Shown here: positions 60,502 through 64,000 of the stretch, in pieces
How the letters are laid out: each line of letters begins with the position of its first letter
Numbering within the stretch: the stretch's first letter is position 1
NCBI GenBank assembly: GCA_964563165.1
Contig: CAZLWA010000078.1
Span: 40,758 to 104,757 of the forward strand
Length of the DNA stretch: 64,000 bases
From: CAZLWA01 sp964563165
Lineage (GTDB): Bacteria > CLD3 > SB21
Reading direction: 5' to 3'
Made by a program: the position numbers and the translations under genes
Notes under the pieces: model-generated
The model's input: only the letters and a program-made list of their open reading frames with translations
Database searches by the model: none
Told to the model about the DNA's origin: nothing

Positions 60502-61878
60502 ATGAAAAAGAAAGCACCGCAAAAAGTATTATCGTCATACCCGGCGGTGCACCGCGTGGCTTCGCAGTTCTCCTCGCTGCCGCAGGGGATCTTGGTGCGG
60601 ATCGCCCGGGATGAAATTAACAGGCACAAGAAAACGCCGGCACGACGAGATCAGGAAATGTCGAAATCGGCGATCGATAGAGAAATTCAAGAGAGCACTC
60701 GCGAGCGGATCGAGAAGCTTAGGGTGCCGGCCTTGCGGCGCGTGATCAATGCAACCGGCGTGATTCTTCACACCGGGCTTGGACGCGCACCATTCTCTGC
60801 CGAGGCCAAGTCGGAGTTACTGAAGGTTGTTGAAAACTATTGTAATATTGAAGTGGATGTGACGACCGGCGAGCGCGGGGAACGCGCGGCTCCGGTGGAA
60901 GAGGCGCTGTGCCTGCTGACCGGCGCCGAAGCAGCGGCGGTCGTCAATAATAACGCGGCAGCGGTTTTGATCTTGCTGAATTCCCTCGCTTTTCAAAAGG
61001 AGGTGATTATTTCACGCGGTGAATTGATCGAAATCGGCGGATCGTTCCGCCTGCCTGAAGTCATGGAAAAAAGCGGCGTTGTCATGCGCGAGGTCGGCAC
61101 GACCAACAAAACGCATCCTGCAGACTTTGAGAGGGCCGTTTCGAAGCGCACCGCGTTATTGATGCAGGTGCATACCAGCAATTACCGTGTGCTTGGTTTT
61201 ACCCGGTCGCTGAGCTTGGAAGAACTTATCGTTATCGGGAAAAAACATAAATTGCCTGTCGCGCAGGACGCGGGCGGCGGTGCGTTGGTGGATCTGGAAG
61301 ATTACGGACTGCCGCACGAGCCGGTGATCGGCGACAGTATCAAAGCCGGCGCGGACGTGGTAACGTTCAGCGGAGACAAAATTATGGGAGGATGCCAGGC
61401 CGGGATTCTGGTCGGAAGAAAAAAAATAATCGACCGTATCAAACGAAATCCGCTCATGCGCGCCCTGCGATGCGATAAAATGACGTATGCCGTATTGGAA
61501 GCGACCCTGAGATATCACTTATTTTCCCGCACGAACGAACTGCCGGTGTTCAAAATGCTGACGGAAGATTTGGAGACGATTCGCGGGCGGGCCGTCAAAA
61601 TTTTTGTGGCGTTTCGGAATCAAATTGACGTACATTGTCAGATCGTTGAGGCAGATGCCCAGGCGGGCAGCGGAACTTTACCGGTTGAAAAGATTCCAAG
61701 TGTTGCCGTGAAAATTCAATCCCGGAGCATTTCCGCCCGAAAAATAGCTGAGACGCTCAGAAAAAACGATCCGCCGATTATCGGCACGGTCCGCGGAAAC
61801 GCTCTTTTCCTGGATATGCGCACCGTGCGGGAGGATGAAGTAAGTTCCATTATTGACGCGTTAAGAATAAACTTTTAA
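60502..61878 (+). CDS. selA: L-seryl-tRNA(Sec) selenium transferase
   Basis: PLP enzyme (458 residues) that converts seryl-tRNA-Sec to selenocysteinyl-tRNA-Sec using selenophosphate. The N-terminus SSYPAVHRV, the NATGVILHTGLGRAP block, NNNAAAVL, VGTTNKTHPADF and the PLP Lys293 (FSGDKIMGGCQAG) match SelA. The start is the ATG at 60502 where homology begins; 33 residues upstream in frame overlap the transglycosylase gene and are not counted. AAGG lies eight bases from the ATG. No selB, selC or selD is visible in the window. Confidence 0.94.
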   Translation: MKKKAPQKVLSSYPAVHRVASQFSSLPQGILVRIARDEINRHKKTPARRDQEMSKSAIDREIQESTRERIEKLRVPALRRVINATGVILHTGLGRAPFSAEAKSELLKVVENYCNIEVDVTTGERGERAAPVEEALCLLTGAEAAAVVNNNAAAVLILLNSLAFQKEVIISRGELIEIGGSFRLPEVMEKSGVVMREVGTTNKTHPADFERAVSKRTALLMQVHTSNYRVLGFTRSLSLEELIVIGKKHKLPVAQDAGGGALVDLEDYGLPHEPVIGDSIKAGADVVTFSGDKIMGGCQAGILVGRKKIIDRIKRNPLMRALRCDKMTYAVLEATLRYHLFSRTNELPVFKMLTEDLETIRGRAVKIFVAFRNQIDVHCQIVEADAQAGSGTLPVEKIPSVAVKIQSRSISARKIAETLRKNDPPIIGTVRGNALFLDMRTVREDEVSSIIDALRINF

Positions 61879-61917
61879 ATGTGATCTATTTTCGAAACTT
61901 TATTTAGGAGACTGGAT

Positions 61918-62472
61918 ATGAAGACATTAACGATGGGTATCGCGGTCCTGATCGTGCTGTCGCTGGGATGCAGTTCCGGCCAAAAAACAACCGGAGGCGG
62001 GAATCAAGCGGCCGGCGATGAAAAGAAATCGGTTGACGAAGGTTTAATGAAGAAAAAGGAAGAAGAGAAGCGCAAAGAAGAACAGATGGCGCGGGAAGAG
62101 TTGGAGAAGAAAAAAATCGAAAATGAAAAACAAAAAATGGAATTGAAAGCAGTCAAAGAACGTTTGCGTAATATGGGATTAGGAGTGACGTTCAGCATGA
62201 TGACGCGCGCCAACGAGGTGTTTCGTTATATCGACGGGCATACGGTCGTCGCCAAAGAAAAAGTCGTTGACCAGGGTATTTTAGCGCCATTGAATGAACT
62301 GCTTTCCAAGCAGAAAGAAAAAAGCAATGAATTTCAAAATGAATGGTCGGTCTGTTCGGGTGGATTTGAAGCTTGCCAGGGCGGAAGGCTGTATATATAT
62401 TTTATGGAACGCGATCAAAACGGTGCCTGCACGGGCGCGTGGTATCTGACCGATCAGGAATGCAAACCCTAA
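61918..62472 (+). CDS. Coiled-coil lipoprotein of unknown function
   Basis: A 184-residue protein with lipobox VLSLGC (Cys about 18), a Gly/Ala linker, a Lys/Glu coiled coil (about residues 35-85) and a C-terminal globular part with cysteines (WSVCSGGFEACQGG, NGACTGAWY). I do not recognise a family. AGGAG precedes the ATG by seven bases. It lies between selA and fumC with short gaps and may be co-transcribed with both. Confidence 0.7.
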   Translation: MKTLTMGIAVLIVLSLGCSSGQKTTGGGNQAAGDEKKSVDEGLMKKKEEEKRKEEQMAREELEKKKIENEKQKMELKAVKERLRNMGLGVTFSMMTRANEVFRYIDGHTVVAKEKVVDQGILAPLNELLSKQKEKSNEFQNEWSVCSGGFEACQGGRLYIYFMERDQNGACTGAWYLTDQECKP

Positions 62473-62485
62473 CGAGGAGTTCAGG

Positions 62486-63883
62486 ATGAATTTTCGTATC
62501 GAAACCGACAGCATGGGTGAAATTCAAGTTCCGAATGACAAGTATTACGGTGCGCAAACCGCGCGGTCGCTGATACATTTCAAGATCGGCGGCGACCGGT
62601 TTCCCCGGGAGATGATCCGCGCGCTGGGCATTTTGAAAAAAGCCGCGGCGATGACGAATAAGGAATTGGAAATGCTCACGTCTGAAAAAGCGGATTTCAT
62701 TATTAAAGCGGCGGATGAAGTCATCGAAGGAAAATGGGATGATCATTTTCCGTTGGTTGTTTGGCAGACGGGCAGCGGTACTCAAACGAATATGAATGCA
62801 AACGAAGTTATTTCTAACCGCGCGATCGAACTGGCGGGCGGGGTCGTGGGAAGCAAGAAACCGATTCACCCGAATGACGATGTGAACAAGTCTCAGTCTT
62901 CCAATGATACATTTCCCACCGCGATGCACATTGCCGCGGCGGAACAAATCCATCGAAAATTGATTCCGACGGTTACGCACCTGCGCGGAACGCTTCATCA
63001 AAAATCAGAATCATTCAGGTCTATTATCAAAATCGGGCGTACGCATTTGATGGACGCGGTGCCGCTGACACTCGGCCAGGAATTCTCCGGATACGTTCAG
63101 CAATTGGACAATGATTTGAAACGCGTCGCCTTTGCGCTCGAGGGTCTGTACGATTTGGCTCTGGGCGGAACCGCGGTGGGCACGGGTTTGAACACGCACG
63201 TAAAATTTGCCGAGCTCGGCGCAAGAAATATTGCCAAGATCACCGGGCTTCCTTTTCGCAGCGCGCCGAATAAATTTGAATCGCTCGCCGCGCACGATGC
63301 CGTGGTGTTTGCCAGCGGCGCCTTAAAAACGCTCGCCGCGTCGCTGATGAAGATCGCCAATGACGTGCGCTGGCTTGCATCCGGGCCGCGGTGCGGAATC
63401 GGGGAAATTACCATTCCGGATAACGAGCCGGGCAGCTCCATCATGCCGGGTAAAGTTAATCCGACGCAATGCGAAGCGATGACCATGGTGTGCGTACAGG
63501 TCATGGGGAATGATGCCGCGATCGGATTTGCCGGCGCGTCGGGGAATTTTGAATTGAATGTTTACAAACCCGTTTTGATATTCAATTTGCTTAATTCGGT
63601 CCGCCTGCTTGCCGATGCGTGTGGGTCTTTTGATGAACATTGTGCGGCGGGGATCGAAGCCCGTCCGGAGGCAATCCAAAAACATCTGAATAATTCGCTC
63701 ATGCTCGTCACGGCGCTCAATCCGCATATCGGTTACGACAACGCCGCTAAAGTGGCGAAGAAGGCATTCCACGACCGCAGCACTCTGCGAGAAGCCGCTG
63801 TGCAACTGGGCCTTTTGACCGGAGAAAAATTCGATGAAATTGTAAAGCCGGAAAAGATGATCGGACCAACAAGTAGTGAGTAG
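62486..63883 (+). CDS. fumC: Fumarate hydratase, class II
   Basis: TCA-cycle enzyme of 465 residues that interconverts fumarate and L-malate. Signatures: the QTGSGTQTNMNANEV block, SQSSNDTFPTAMH, KIGRTHLMDAVPLTLGQEF and the family signature GSSIMPGKVNP. These favour fumarase over aspartase or argininosuccinate lyase. GAGGAG is six bases upstream of the ATG. The C-terminus reads KMIGPTSSE, where the last three residues and the TAG stop come from the heptamer array, so the original end has been replaced or extended by repeat sequence. Confidence 0.95.
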   Translation: MNFRIETDSMGEIQVPNDKYYGAQTARSLIHFKIGGDRFPREMIRALGILKKAAAMTNKELEMLTSEKADFIIKAADEVIEGKWDDHFPLVVWQTGSGTQTNMNANEVISNRAIELAGGVVGSKKPIHPNDDVNKSQSSNDTFPTAMHIAAAEQIHRKLIPTVTHLRGTLHQKSESFRSIIKIGRTHLMDAVPLTLGQEFSGYVQQLDNDLKRVAFALEGLYDLALGGTAVGTGLNTHVKFAELGARNIAKITGLPFRSAPNKFESLAAHDAVVFASGALKTLAASLMKIANDVRWLASGPRCGIGEITIPDNEPGSSIMPGKVNPTQCEAMTMVCVQVMGNDAAIGFAGASGNFELNVYKPVLIFNLLNSVRLLADACGSFDEHCAAGIEARPEAIQKHLNNSLMLVTALNPHIGYDNAAKVAKKAFHDRSTLREAAVQLGLLTGEKFDEIVKPEKMIGPTSSE

Positions 63884-64000
63884 TGAATAGTGAGTAGTGA
63901 GTAGTGAGTAGTGAGTAGTGAGTAGTGAGTAGTGAGTAGTGAGTAGTGAGTAGTGAGTAGTGAGTAGTGAGTAGTGAGTAGTGAGTAGTGAGTAGTGAGT
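63871..64000. repeat. Heptamer array AGTGAGT (at least 18 units, continues beyond the window)
   Basis: From 63871 to the window end the sequence is a 7-base-period array of GTGAGTA units with one variant (TAGTGAATAG). It starts inside the last codons of fumC and supplies its stop codon. Because 7 is not a multiple of 3 and the unit contains TAG and TGA, all plus-strand frames are closed. Confidence 0.95.

Noticed and set aside
1..64000. tRNA or rRNA genes
   Set aside because: No TTCGA-loop cloverleaf or rRNA-like sequence was noticed in the gaps; a covariance-model search would be needed to exclude one fully.

Overview
The window is a gene-dense bacterial chromosome segment, by eye near 45-50 % GC. 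It carries about 57 supported protein genes on both strands and no rRNA, tRNA, CRISPR array or complete mobile element that I can see. Features pointing to the FCB superphylum are an NYPNPFNP-type C-terminal sorting domain on a subtilisin, many lipoproteins, several TonB-dependent receptors and a cytochrome-barrel protein. An Ignavibacteria, Calditrichaeota or KSB1-like lineage fits better than classical Bacteroidetes, because seven readable promoters look like ordinary TTGACA/17/TATAAT sites and many starts have strong Shine-Dalgarno sequences. This placement is inference, not proof. A selA gene suggests that the organism makes selenocysteine.

Layout. 1-4.5 kb, minus strand: ileS (type 2), a DksA-like protein, lspA and a thioredoxin cut by the window edge. 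4.8-8.3 kb, plus: a PD40-repeat lipoprotein and a secreted subtilisin. 8.3-16.3 kb, minus: nitroreductase, glnD, DedA protein, yicC, galE, yajQ and an RlmI-like methyltransferase. 16.5-18.8 kb, plus: lepA and cutA. 18.8-22.9 kb, minus: polyprenyl synthetase, a GbsR-type regulator with its own operator-like palindrome, a decayed Mrr nuclease with a small cysteine protein, an SRPBCC protein and a DinB protein. 23-26 kb: a repeat block, then ribD, a LysE-type exporter and a HAD phosphatase, plus strand. 26.3-33 kb, plus: DUF58 protein, a response regulator with an N-terminal helix-turn-helix-like segment, a 1079-residue protein with several HPt domains, and a beta-helix/coiled-coil/TonB fusion. 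33-39.2 kb, minus: lipoproteins, cytochrome c domain proteins (one fused to an outer-membrane barrel), a baeRF-type release-factor relative, a YhcC-like radical SAM protein, and a three-gene membrane/TPR cluster.

39.4-52.5 kb is the most distinctive region. It is a divergent locus built around one intergenic control region. Leftward lie an OmpR-type regulator, a TonB-dependent receptor, a YfiR-like periplasmic protein, a hybrid histidine kinase and a receiver-kinase protein. Rightward lie a lipoprotein, a DUF4956 membrane protein, a phosphate-selective-type porin, a VTC-type polyphosphate polymerase and a second TonB-dependent receptor. Between them is an 11-bp-period direct repeat (TCACTTAAG twice) that looks like an OmpR/PhoB-class binding site. 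I infer an envelope-sensing phosphorelay that controls polyphosphate synthesis and outer-membrane uptake.

52.6-64 kb: fbp, a deoC with a cysteine-rich N-terminal extension, ltaE, coaE, nupC, an AsmA-like/GT51 transglycosylase, selA, a coiled-coil lipoprotein and fumC. The intergenic regions are rich in dispersed repeats: heptamer arrays, 'chromosomal phrase' repeats, CCCCCTAACCCC elements and TGTCATTCTGA foldback elements. The window ends inside a heptamer array that supplies the fumC stop codon.
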